A program made the translations under genes and the position numbers. From NCBI GenBank assembly GCA_019448385.1, contig JAGTXO010000007.1, forward strand, positions 310,001-374,000: 64,000 bases of DNA. Reading direction: 5' to 3'. This DNA comes from Diacronema lutheri. Lineage: Eukaryota > Haptophyta > Pavlovophyceae > Pavlovales > Pavlovaceae. Shown piece after piece: positions 1-8,045 of the stretch. The notes beneath the pieces are model-generated. The model searched no databases and was not told the DNA's origin. It worked only from the letters and a program-made list of their open reading frames with translations. Every line of letters starts with the position of its first letter. The first letter of the stretch is position 1.

Positions 1-1115
1 GCCGCGCCCTCCTCGGCTCGGCTGTTCTCCTTCCGGCCGCGTCCGCGCGCGCTGTCGTGCGGTACGCGCCGGCGCGGTACACGCTCGTGCCGCAGGGCTC
101 GGTGCGCGACAAGGAAGAGCGGCTGGCCGAGGTGACGCGGGAGCTGATGCGCAAGGCGGAGGACCCATACTTGCTCGGCGAGCAGGCGCAGCTCGAGTAC
201 GACCTCGACCGCCTTCGCGAGAATGCGGCCGCCGTGCGGCGCATCCGCGGCTGCGCGGCGTCGGGCGGCGCGATCGCCGCGTCGCTCCGCGTGCGCGTGC
301 CCGACCTGGCGGCGGCGCGCAGGTTCTGGCTGGACGGGCTGAAGATGAGCGAGCTGCGCTCGTCACGCGTTGGTCCTGACGGCGCAGAGGGCATCGTCGT
401 CGGCTATGGACGCGAGGGCCTCGACGAGGACGACGGCGGCAAATTTTCACTCGAGCTCGTGCAGGCCAGTGCGCGCGCGCCCGCGCCGGCGCGACTCGCG
501 CTCGACGCGCCCGACGCCGAAGCGGCGGGCGCGCTGCTCTACGTGCAGCTGCGCGTGCCCAACGTGCGCATCTCCGGCCTCGTGCAGAGCGGCGGTGCGA
601 TCGAGTCGGCATACGGGTACGTGGAGGTCACGTCGCCCGGTGGGCTCGCCGTGCGCGTCATCACCGCGCCGCGCCGTGACCCCGTCGAGTTCGTCGCGCT
701 GCGCGTGCCGGACGTCGAGGCGGCCGCGGCCTACTACGAGCGCGCCTTTGGCATGCGCCGCATCCCGTCGCCTCCGCGCCGCACCGAGCGCGGGCCTGGC
801 GTGCTTGGCACGGGCCTCTTCGGGCGCGAATATGAGGTGCAGGACGACGTGCTCGCGCCAAAGGTGCTGTACGGCTCGGTGCTGATGGTGTCGGCGTGTT
901 GCGGTCAGGCGGACTCGGCGGGAGTGCTCCTCGTGCCGCCGAGCGCAACGACTGCGCCGCTTGGGCTGCGCCTCGCCGGCGGCGACGGCGACCCGGTGCT
1001 GACGGTGCGCGCGGCGGACGTCAGCGCGGCGCGCAAAGCCGCGCTCGCCGACGCGGACGGCTTCGCGCGCGACCCGTCGGGTGCACGCGTCTGCGTGAGC
1101 GAGCTTCGAGTGTAG
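1..1115 (+). CDS. Two-domain VOC (glyoxalase/bleomycin-resistance fold) protein, 5' partial
   Basis: The reading frame is open to the window edge (first full codon at base 3), so the true start lies upstream. The first residues are hydrophobic and Ala-rich, like an organelle or thylakoid targeting tail. They are followed by a charged helical segment containing EQAQLEYDLDRL that I associate with plastid VOC proteins. Two VOC modules follow: one begins near SLRVRVPDLAAARRFWLDG (about base 280) and the second near EFVALRVPDVEAAAAYYERA (about base 685). VOC proteins are metal-dependent enzymes of the glyoxalase I or dioxygenase type, or binding proteins. The metal ligands are not obvious here, so the activity is open. 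Its stop lies 87 bases from the end of the convergent armadillo-like gene. Family call is fairly safe; substrate unknown. Confidence 0.75.
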   Translation, partial: RALLGSAVLLPAASARAVVRYAPARYTLVPQGSVRDKEERLAEVTRELMRKAEDPYLLGEQAQLEYDLDRLRENAAAVRRIRGCAASGGAIAASLRVRVPDLAAARRFWLDGLKMSELRSSRVGPDGAEGIVVGYGREGLDEDDGGKFSLELVQASARAPAPARLALDAPDAEAAGALLYVQLRVPNVRISGLVQSGGAIESAYGYVEVTSPGGLAVRVITAPRRDPVEFVALRVPDVEAAAAYYERAFGMRRIPSPPRRTERGPGVLGTGLFGREYEVQDDVLAPKVLYGSVLMVSACCGQADSAGVLLVPPSATTAPLGLRLAGGDGDPVLTVRAADVSAARKAALADADGFARDPSGARVCVSELRV

Positions 1116-1202
1116 CGCTACAGAAGCGCCCACCCCACCACGACAGTCGAAGGCTAGTTGCCGCGGCAGGGGGGATCGGTGGGGAATGGAGGAAGTGTAA
1201 TG

Positions 1203-2360
1203 TCAGTCATCGTCCTCGACGATGCGCGGCCTTCGACGCGCGGCGCTCGCTCCGTCGGGCGGCGCGCGCTCGCCCACGGCGTTGGCGAGCTTGCCGAGCA
1301 CAGCCTCCATCTGCGTGGCCGAGTCGACGATCGTCTGCACGCCCGGGAAGTTGGCGCGCGCGTCCGCGAGGATGGTGAGCACGCCCGCATCGACCGCGTC
1401 GATGCGCAGCCCGTGCATGTCGGCGCCGTCCGTGTGAGAGAGGCAGTCGTACAACAAGCCGAGGCCGTGGAGCTGCACCTCGCGGCTGCGCGGCTGGAGG
1501 GAGAGGGTGCGCAGCAGCACGCGCAGCCCATCCGCGTCGACGGCGAACTGCCGCTTGGCCTGCGCATGCTGGAAGCAACAGTGGAAGAGGCAGCGGAGGC
1601 CGACCGGCGCGAGCTGGTCGTGTGCGGCCGCGAATCGGGCGAGCAGCGCGAGGGATTGGACGACGAGCTCTGGCACGCGCAGCTCGAGCGCGCCGTCCTG
1701 CATGGCCACGTGCGCATCGACGAGCTGCGCGAGCACGCCAAAGCCCTTGGCGAGCAGCGTGACATCCGGCGGCTCCTCCTTGCTCACCCGGCGGTGCGCG
1801 CCAAGCCACACGCGCAACGGCGTCGTGATGGAGCCCATCAGCGAGTCGACGTTGAAGGCGTTGATGATCTCGCCCTTGTGCTCGGGCGAAAGCAGCAGCC
1901 GGTGGAGCAGCTGGTACGCTGGCACGACAAAGGAGGACGTGGACGGGTGCTGTACGAGCGCCTCGCACACCGCGTGCACGCCGCGCTCGCGCACAACCTG
2001 CGCGAGCGCCTCGGCGCGATCAGGCGCGGCGGAGCGCGTCGCGTCGAGCAGCGCAATCACGCCATCTATCTGATCGTCCGCGTGCGCCAGATTCTTGCCC
2101 ATATGCCGCACGATCACCGGCACGCCGCGCAGCTCCTCGGCCGGCCGCTTTGGCCTAGCGACGCTCGTATGCGCGACGCCGGCCGCGACGACGAGTAGCA
2201 GGCACAAGACGCCGTGCAAATGCCAAAAGTACAGTTCCGTTGCCGCCAGGACGATTAGCGCAGGCGCCAGGTAGAGCGTCGGCTCGTAGCGCAAAAGGAA
2301 CGCGGAGATCATCGCCAGCGAGGCGCGCGCGAGTCTCGACCAGCAGCGCGCGAGTGACAA
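1203..2360 (-). CDS. Membrane-anchored armadillo-like helical protein, function unknown
   Basis: An uninterrupted 385-residue frame. Residues about 15-62 contain two closely spaced hydrophobic stretches (AMISAFLLRYEPTLYLAPAL, then LHGVLCLLLVVAAGVAH), which predict a membrane hairpin or two transmembrane helices. The rest is Leu/Ala-rich alpha-helical sequence with the rhythm of armadillo or HEAT repeats (for example LRCLFHCCFQHAQAKRQF, where a unit lists a failing or lost subunit position), ending in an acidic DDD tail. I cannot name a specific family. The start is the ATG at 2360. It is divergent from the TerD-domain gene, and the 105 bases between the two starts hold an AT-rich island that probably acts as a shared promoter. 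Confidence 0.7.
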   Translation of the reverse strand: MSLARCWSRLARASLAMISAFLLRYEPTLYLAPALIVLAATELYFWHLHGVLCLLLVVAAGVAHTSVARPKRPAEELRGVPVIVRHMGKNLAHADDQIDGVIALLDATRSAAPDRAEALAQVVRERGVHAVCEALVQHPSTSSFVVPAYQLLHRLLLSPEHKGEIINAFNVDSLMGSITTPLRVWLGAHRRVSKEEPPDVTLLAKGFGVLAQLVDAHVAMQDGALELRVPELVVQSLALLARFAAAHDQLAPVGLRCLFHCCFQHAQAKRQFAVDADGLRVLLRTLSLQPRSREVQLHGLGLLYDCLSHTDGADMHGLRIDAVDAGVLTILADARANFPGVQTIVDSATQMEAVLGKLANAVGERAPPDGASAARRRPRIVEDDD

Positions 2361-2374
2361 GCCTTCGAAGACGT

Positions 2375-2428
2375 TATACTTTTATTAAAAACTAAAAGTT
2401 AGCATCATTTTCGTATTGTTTATTACAA
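2375..2428. promoter_or_regulatory. AT-rich island between divergent genes, candidate shared promoter
   Basis: In an otherwise strongly GC-rich sequence, this 54-base stretch is mostly A and T (it contains TTTTATTAAAAACTAAAAG). It lies between the start of the armadillo-like gene on the minus strand and the TerD-domain gene on the plus strand. The position and composition suggest a bidirectional promoter. There is no transcript evidence, so this is inference from composition. Confidence 0.4.
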
Positions 2429-2465
2429 CGCTCGAGGATTGGAGGGGGCCGGCCTGTTGAAGGAC

Positions 2466-4082
2466 ATGCAGCAGCTCTACAACGTGACGGTGCCGCCGGG
2501 CGTGCATGCGGGGCAGCAGTTCCAGGCGCAGATTGGTCCGCAGGCCATGCTCATTACTTGCCCCGTCGGCGCCGGCCCTGGCTCGGTCGTGCGGGTAGCC
2601 GGCGCGCCAGCGGCGGCCGCGCCGCTGCCGATGGCCGTCGCCGTCGCGCAGCCAGCGTACGCGGCGACCTATCCGCCGCCGCAGCCAGCGTACGCGGCGG
2701 CGCAGCCAGCGTACACCTCGTCGATGCCCGCCTACGGCCAACCCACCTACGGCCAGCCCGCGAACGGCGCCGCACCGCAGGCGATGCACGCGGGGTACGC
2801 GCCGTCGCCGCCGGCCGCCTACCCGGTCGCGCCTCAAGCCAAGCAAATGTACGCGGCGCCAGCGTACGCGGGCAAAGTGCCGCCGCCGGTGCACATGCAA
2901 CCGACGCACGCGATGCAGCTCCCCGCCAAGCTCGAGCGCCTGTACCTTGGCCTCGGCTGGCAGTCGCCGCGGCACGGCCTCGACCTCGACGCGTCGGTCG
3001 TCTGCTTCTCGCGCGGCCGGCAGGTCGACCTGATCAACTTTCAAAAGCTGCGCAACGTGGCGCAGGGGCAGGCGAGCATTGTGCATACGGGCGACGTGCT
3101 CAGCGGCCAGCAGGGCGGCGGCAAGGCCATCGACCTCGAGCGCATCTACCTGCTCGTCCCGCAGCTGCGCGAGATCGACGCCATCTTTCTCGTCGTCAAC
3201 GTCTTCACGGACGGCGCGACCTTCTCCGACGTGAGCTCGGCGTACTGCCGGCTGGTCAACGCGGATTCGGACCAGGAGCTCGGCCGTTTTGAGCTCACCA
3301 GCCTCAAAGGAAACGCCGTCATCTTTGCGCGCGTCGAGCGTCACCTCCACGGCCACTGGCAGTGGGTTGCACTGGGCACTTCTGCATCCGGTCGGACCGC
3401 CCACGAGGTCGCGAGCTTCATCGGCTCAAGCCCAGCGATGGTTGCCAAGCCGACGACCTTTGAGAGCGTCGCCGGGCACGGCGGGCCGGGCGTCAAGCCG
3501 ACCACGCAGAAGCCGACCAAGTCCTGGGTCGCGCCGGCGCTGATCGCGGGCACGGCTGCGGGCGTCGCGGCTGCGGCGCTCATCTTCACGCAGCCGCAAC
3601 TCACGCAATCGATGGTGCAGGGCGCGTCGGCAGCCAACCCGACGCAGTACATGGACTTGTCGAACATCTCGATGCCCGACCTGCCCATCGACATTGATCT
3701 CACGCCGCCGGCCGAAGTCGCGGCGGCGTTTGGTGACTTTGCGGGCTCGGCGGCGCAGGCGGGCGGCGCTTTCGTCCAGGGCGCCGGCAGCGTCGGTGGC
3801 TCAATCGTCGATTCAGCGACAGCGATGGCGTCGGGCATCGACCTCAGCCCAGTCGGCAGCGCCCTCGCCCCAGCCGGTGCCTTTTTCAGTCAAGTCGGCG
3901 CGACGGCCGGGCAGGGAGCGCAGAGCGCGTTCACGGCGGTCGGCGACTCGGGCGCAGCAAGCGCGGTGGGCAACGGCGTCGACGGTGTGATGGGTGCCGC
4001 GACGAACACCGCGCAAGGCGGCTGCGACGATTGCGGCGACTGCGATGGCGGCTGCCTTGGCAGCCTCGGCGTGAACCTGTGA
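2466..4082 (+). CDS. TerD-domain protein with N-terminal VPPG module and C-terminal membrane helix
   Basis: I chose the ATG at 2466 because it begins MQQLYNVTVPPGVHAGQQF, a short beta-type module (VPPGV.AGQ.F) seen in many algal proteins; the protein is 538 residues. A Pro/Ala/Tyr-rich linker with QPAYAA-type repeats follows. A TerD domain spans about residues 150-300: it has GLDLDASVVCF, SIVHTGDVLSG, a VVNVFTDGATFSDV strand and GHWQWVALG at the end, matching bacterial TerD/TerE order. TerD domains bind calcium and occur in tellurite and stress-response systems. The acidic HTGD and DLDAS positions typical of calcium binding are present. One transmembrane helix lies at about 353-375, and the C-terminus carries a Cys/Gly cluster (GGCDDCGDCDGGC). 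This architecture is unusual for the family. Role in this cell unknown. Confidence 0.82.
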   Translation: MQQLYNVTVPPGVHAGQQFQAQIGPQAMLITCPVGAGPGSVVRVAGAPAAAAPLPMAVAVAQPAYAATYPPPQPAYAAAQPAYTSSMPAYGQPTYGQPANGAAPQAMHAGYAPSPPAAYPVAPQAKQMYAAPAYAGKVPPPVHMQPTHAMQLPAKLERLYLGLGWQSPRHGLDLDASVVCFSRGRQVDLINFQKLRNVAQGQASIVHTGDVLSGQQGGGKAIDLERIYLLVPQLREIDAIFLVVNVFTDGATFSDVSSAYCRLVNADSDQELGRFELTSLKGNAVIFARVERHLHGHWQWVALGTSASGRTAHEVASFIGSSPAMVAKPTTFESVAGHGGPGVKPTTQKPTKSWVAPALIAGTAAGVAAAALIFTQPQLTQSMVQGASAANPTQYMDLSNISMPDLPIDIDLTPPAEVAAAFGDFAGSAAQAGGAFVQGAGSVGGSIVDSATAMASGIDLSPVGSALAPAGAFFSQVGATAGQGAQSAFTAVGDSGAASAVGNGVDGVMGAATNTAQGGCDDCGDCDGGCLGSLGVNL

Positions 4083-4185
4083 TTTGAGAGGAGTGGCGCA
4101 GCGCGCCGCCGCGCGCCGCCAGCCTCGCGTCTGCCGCGCGGCCTCGGGGCGTGCCCTTTTCCCCCCTGGATGTGGTGTGTACAAG

Positions 4186-5016
4186 TCACGGGAATACATC
4201 TCTCACGGACGGAGCAGACGTCTGTCGGGCATCGGCTGCGTCTGCGGCGCAGGCCATTCGACTCACCTCCGCGTCAATCTCGCCCGCGAGCAGATGCGCC
4301 GCGTCCGCTGTCTGCACGGCGATGTGCAGCTCGCGGATGCCCATGGCAGCTGACGAGCTGAGGGTGAGCCAGCTCGCCGCGGCACGCGCCGCGACGTGGC
4401 TGGCGGCGCCGACGGGTGCGCCGCGCGCGCCGGCGCCGAGGAGCGGGGCCGCAACGACGGGCCCCGGGCTTGCAGCGTCGAGGGCTCGAAGCCAGCAGCG
4501 TTCGAGGAGCGCGCGCCATTCCGGGCACGGCCCACCCGTGTCCGCCCGCTTGTAGAACGGGGGCACGGTGTGAACGATCCCCCCGAAGAGCTTGGCCAGG
4601 CCGCCGGGCGCGCTCGTGCGTACGGCCTCGCCCTGCGGGCAGCGCACGTCACTGCCCCTCGGCCCGCGGATCGGCAGCCGCCGGCATTCTTTCCGGAGCG
4701 CGTCGCCACCGAGCATGCCAACCATACCGTCCACGACCTGCACAGAGTACATCATGTCCGACCCGATCTCCATACCGCCCCATTTTGAGACGAAGCCTGG
4801 CGGCACCCAGTCGCGCTGCACGGCTGCGGCGCCGCTCACGCGCTCCTCGGGCACGGGACCGCCGCGAGGGAAGTAGGGCAGCTTGGTGCCCACGAGGCGC
4901 TCGTTCGCAGGGTTGATGAGCACGTCACAAAAGCCGTTGGGCGGAGCCATCACCACACACCGAGAGACGACGACGCGGATCGTACGCCCATGCGACTTGA
5001 ACGACGACGCCGCCAT
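4186..5016 (-). CDS. Macro-domain (ADP-ribose binding) protein
   Basis: The ATG at 5016 opens MAASSFKSHGRTIRVVVSRC. The frame runs further upstream but loses all family resemblance, so I use this start (276 residues). The macro-domain signature is clear: DVLINPANERLVGTKLPYF matches the N.ANE ADP-ribose pocket, and VVAAPLLGAGARGAP matches the second loop (P.LGAG..G) late in the domain. Macro domains bind ADP-ribose or remove it from proteins and nucleic acids. Between these motifs is a longer insert (about residues 70-150) carrying WVPPGFVSKWGGMEIGSDM, which is not typical of small bacterial macro proteins. It is convergent with the TerD-domain gene, with about 100 bases between the stops. Enzymatic activity versus binding only cannot be settled from sequence. 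Confidence 0.78.
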   Translation of the reverse strand: MAASSFKSHGRTIRVVVSRCVVMAPPNGFCDVLINPANERLVGTKLPYFPRGGPVPEERVSGAAAVQRDWVPPGFVSKWGGMEIGSDMMYSVQVVDGMVGMLGGDALRKECRRLPIRGPRGSDVRCPQGEAVRTSAPGGLAKLFGGIVHTVPPFYKRADTGGPCPEWRALLERCWLRALDAASPGPVVAAPLLGAGARGAPVGAASHVAARAAASWLTLSSSAAMGIRELHIAVQTADAAHLLAGEIDAEVSRMACAADAADARQTSAPSVRDVFP

Positions 5017-6007
5017 GCGGCTCGAACTTTTGCCCTCCTGCCTCCTGGACCTTTTTGGCCATACGTGGAATCCATGAAGCCGCTGTGCTGTGGAAGGGTG
5101 CCGCCACTCAACGACGCGAAGGCGGTCCAACCCCCGCCGCCACGCGTGCCCGCCGAGGCGGCGCGCGCAGAGACGCCGTCGGCAGTGTGCCACAACGTGC
5201 CGCACACGATGGTCTCTTCACCGACGCCTCCAAGAACGCCGTCGGGGGCCGCCACTCCGCAGCCCTAGCCGCCCGTATCGGCTTAGCCCGCCTCGCCCGT
5301 CGGCTCAGGCGCCGCGGCGGAACCGACGCGTGAGTTGGCGGTTGCGTCGGATCACAAGCGGCTCGCTTCGCCGGCGCGCGCGGACGCATCGCCGGTGCCC
5401 GCCATCGGCGCGCGCACGCCGGGTGAGGTGTTGACTTTCCTTTTTCGTTTGACGCCGCTCTTCTGTCGCGCAACGTCGCGCCCGGCGCGGGCTCTACTCG
5501 CGGCTACGTGAGCCCGCGCGCGCCCCACGCGAGCTCGCTGCGCGGGGCGCTCGTCGTGCGCTCGTCGACGGCGACGGCCGGGGCGGCGGAGACGGCGGCC
5601 GCGGCGAAGGCTGCCGCGGCCTCTGCCGCCGCCAAAGACCGCGCGCTCGTCGGCGCTGTGCCTCGTGTGCGCGTCGTCGTGCTGACTGAAATTGGTCGTT
5701 TGGCCGCCTCGCCGCGTGCAACACCACACCGTCTGCACGGGCGCAGGTGGAATTCACCGCCCACTTCCCCCCCCCCCTGGCATGTGGGACGCTAAAGCAA
5801 CGCTCACCACCGTCGATCGGTACGAGGCTGCGCTGCAGAGGCTGCGCGCACAGCAGGCAGAGGCGCACGCAAAGGGTGGAGGCGCGGTCGCGAGCACGGC
5901 GGCGATCGCGCAGGAGTCTACGTCGGCGACAACGAGTTTGCGACCAGGACGAGGAGCTTTTTTTTTGGTTTTTTTCACAGTCTGAGGAAAGGCCCCCCCC
6001 AGTTCGG
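5017..6007. other. Gene-poor stretch; weak possible two-exon ORF at about 5451-5985 (+)
   Basis: No recognised family lies in these roughly 990 bases. The best candidate is on the plus strand: an Ala-rich frame from about 5451 to a GT at about 5693, joined after GGGCGCAG (about 5747) to a frame that reads GMWDAKATLTTVDRYEAAL and ends at a stop near 5985. The join is in frame, and the second part looks like a short amphipathic helix. I found no in-frame ATG for the first part. It could be a missing upstream exon or a chance frame in GC-rich DNA. A T-run (5958-5974) sits near the end. The stretch also holds the likely upstream region of the macro-domain gene. Confidence 0.25.
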
Positions 6008-7231
6008 CTAGAAGGGCTTGCGCGCGGCAAGCTCCTCGTCCTGGTCGCGCGCATTCATGCTGTGGAGCGTCTCCACGTCGTGCAGCGTCGATGCCAATGA
6101 CGTGCTTCCGCCCTTTGACGCGCGCGCCACGCCGAACCATACGCCGGACTGGGGATTGCCGCCACCGGACGCGGCAGCCGGCCGCTCGCGAGACCCTCGG
6201 GTTGTCGTCGTCCACGCGCCGTGTTGTAAGCCCTGGGCCGCAGCGCCTGCGCCGTGCGGCTGCCACGTGACCATGTGCTGTTCGCCGCCTGCGCCATTTA
6301 CCTGTGGTCGCGGGTCGAGCCACGAGCCGTCGGTGCGGTTGGTGCGCTTGAACCACTCGTCCAGCTGCTTGTAATCTGCCTCGCTGCGCTGGCCGTGGAT
6401 GATGGACGGAGAGCCTCGAGTCGCGGGCTGGAGGTAGGGTATGAAGAGCGCCGATTGCTGCATGAAGTGGCAGTTCGGCACCCGCGTGTGCAGGATGCTG
6501 TGCGCGCCCTTGCGCGTGATGTGCGAGCACGAGTTGCAGCCGTGTGCCTTCACATACCGCACCATGTGCTGGTGCGCGCACTCGGCGAGCATCCAGTCGG
6601 ACTGCATGCACTTTGAGTGGATCCGCTTGATGCACGCGCGCAAATCCATGCGCTCCATCGCCGCGCGCGAGAAGACAGAGCCGCCGCCGCCGCACGCAAA
6701 TGCCCAGCTCTGCGGACCCCGGCCCTCGAGGAACTCGCCCATGTAGAAGGGGACGTGCGGCGGGTAGTGCTCGAGGAGTCTGCGCAGATTTTCCACGAAA
6801 ACGAACGCGTCGTCGTCCACCAGCACCACCCATTTCGCCTCGGCAAACTCTGGCCGCTTGCGGTACTCCAGCAGCGCGGGCAGGAAGCGGTACTGCGCGC
6901 TGAGCGTCTCAGCGCGGTGCGCCTTGCAAAAGAAATCGCGCTGCGCGCAGCAATTGCTCGGCGCGCGGCCGCTCACGATGATTGCCTTAAGGCACCCGCC
7001 GTACGCCTGCGAGCAGATCTGCTTCGGCGTCGCGAAGATGCAGCGCGCCTCTGCGTATGAGCACCAGGTGTGGTTCGCATAGATTGCGCGCTCCATCACC
7101 TCGTCGCTCGACATGACAACGAAATGGATCTCGCTGAGGCGCAGCGGGTGGATCTTGGCATGCAGCACGCCCTGCGAAGCGAGCAGCAGCGCGACCACCA
7201 GCCGCAGCCGTTCGCGTCGCCTCTCGCCCAT
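6008..7231 (-). CDS. Fringe-like glycosyltransferase (GT31 type), type II membrane protein
   Basis: The 407-residue protein begins with a short basic tail and a hydrophobic signal-anchor (about residues 10-25), as expected for a Golgi type II transferase. Residues about 130-150 read WVVLVDDDAFVFVENLRRLL, the DDD metal-binding motif with the following Phe/Val and LRRLL helix typical of Fringe and core-1 beta-3-galactosyltransferases. Downstream, FYMGEFLEG and FACGGGGSVFSRAAM match the conserved Y.G and GGAG.v.S segments. Numerous Cys residues suggest lumenal disulphides. The last 110 residues are Gly/Ala/Ser-rich and non-conserved. The gene is divergent from the small gene at 7315 with 83 bases between starts. 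Donor and acceptor sugars cannot be told from sequence. Confidence 0.82.
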   Translation of the reverse strand: MGERRRERLRLVVALLLASQGVLHAKIHPLRLSEIHFVVMSSDEVMERAIYANHTWCSYAEARCIFATPKQICSQAYGGCLKAIIVSGRAPSNCCAQRDFFCKAHRAETLSAQYRFLPALLEYRKRPEFAEAKWVVLVDDDAFVFVENLRRLLEHYPPHVPFYMGEFLEGRGPQSWAFACGGGGSVFSRAAMERMDLRACIKRIHSKCMQSDWMLAECAHQHMVRYVKAHGCNSCSHITRKGAHSILHTRVPNCHFMQQSALFIPYLQPATRGSPSIIHGQRSEADYKQLDEWFKRTNRTDGSWLDPRPQVNGAGGEQHMVTWQPHGAGAAAQGLQHGAWTTTTRGSRERPAAASGGGNPQSGVWFGVARASKGGSTSLASTLHDVETLHSMNARDQDEELAARKPF

Positions 7232-7280
7232 CGCGAGCGTTATCAGGACCTCGGGGCAAAGCTCTAAGCTCTGACCGGAT

Positions 7281-7288
7281 TATTTAAA
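7281..7288 (+). promoter_or_regulatory. TATTTAAA box, candidate TATA-like element
   Basis: TATTTAAA lies 27 bases upstream of the ATG at 7315, in the 83-base gap between two divergent genes. The same octamer occurs upstream of the PUB-thioredoxin gene (51883). Shared sequence and location suggest a core promoter element. This is inference without transcript starts. Confidence 0.4.
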
Positions 7289-7314
7289 GACAGTTTTCAA
7301 AAGGGGGACGGACC

Positions 7315-7656
7315 ATGGCGGCGGCCGCGCTCGAATGCATCGAGTGCAGCTTTCATGCGGACGGCGCGCAGGTGCACGCGTTTTCGGTGGCGCTCGACGC
7401 GCCACTCGACACGGCGGAGCATCCATTGGGCGCCGTCGAGCGCGTGCTGGACGATTTCAAGGTCGCCGCCAACGCCTACCTCACGACGCACGTCGAACGT
7501 GATCGTGCGGCTGCCGGCAGCGGTTCCGCCAACGATGACGGGTGGCACGAGCTGAATGACGAGACCGGTGGCGCGAGCAGCGATGAGGAAGTTGAAGCGC
7601 CTGCGAGCAAGGCCAAGAGGAAAGCCGCCGCCAAGCAGAAGCGTGCGCGCAAGTGA
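7315..7656 (+). CDS. Small 113-residue protein with acidic middle and Lys-rich tail, function unknown
   Basis: ATG at 7315 with a TATA-like box just upstream. Residues 1-60 form a compact folded-looking segment (VHAFSVALDAPLDTAEHPLG then AVERVLDDFKVAANAYLTTH). Residues 75-93 are acidic (NDDGWHELNDE, SSDEEVEAP), and the last 20 are Lys/Arg/Ala, like a nuclear localisation signal. The layout of a short beta strand, a helix and an acidic then basic tail is reminiscent of the small KEOPS subunit GON7, but identity is too low for me to claim it. Codon use looks like its neighbours. Divergent from the Fringe-like gene. Confidence 0.65.
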   Translation: MAAAALECIECSFHADGAQVHAFSVALDAPLDTAEHPLGAVERVLDDFKVAANAYLTTHVERDRAAAGSGSANDDGWHELNDETGGASSDEEVEAPASKAKRKAAAKQKRARK

Positions 7657-8045
7657 CAAGTGGCGGTCATCCCACCGACCGCATCTGCCGCCCGGCACCT
7701 GCTGTCGTCATGCAGGCCGGATCCGACGGGCCGGCCCAGTGCGTTCACGCCAGCTCGGCGAGCAGCGCGCGGCTGGCGTTCGCGCGGTGCGTCCACAGAC
7801 CACAGTGCTGGGGAACGTGGCAGGCGTGGACGCTTCGCCAGCCTGCAGCACGGCAGGAGGCCCGGGCTGGACGCCTGGCCGTCGGCACGTGATGCGCCGC
7901 ACATCGCAGTCGGCTTTGCTGTGCGCTGCGCCTGGGCTCTCGACTCTCGTGCCCTGCGCGGCAGCCCTCAGACTTTGATAGAAAAGAAAAAGGGAAAAAG
8001 GCCACAAGGGGAAAACCGAAAAACTCAAAACAAAGCAACTCAGCG
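7657..8045. other. Intergenic stretch without a recognisable gene
   Basis: About 390 bases between the small gene and PEX1. Open frames here are short, Arg/Ala-rich and do not resemble a protein family. The last 70 bases before PEX1 are A-rich (AGAAAAAGGGAAAAAGG) and are probably its promoter and 5' leader. Confidence 0.5.
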
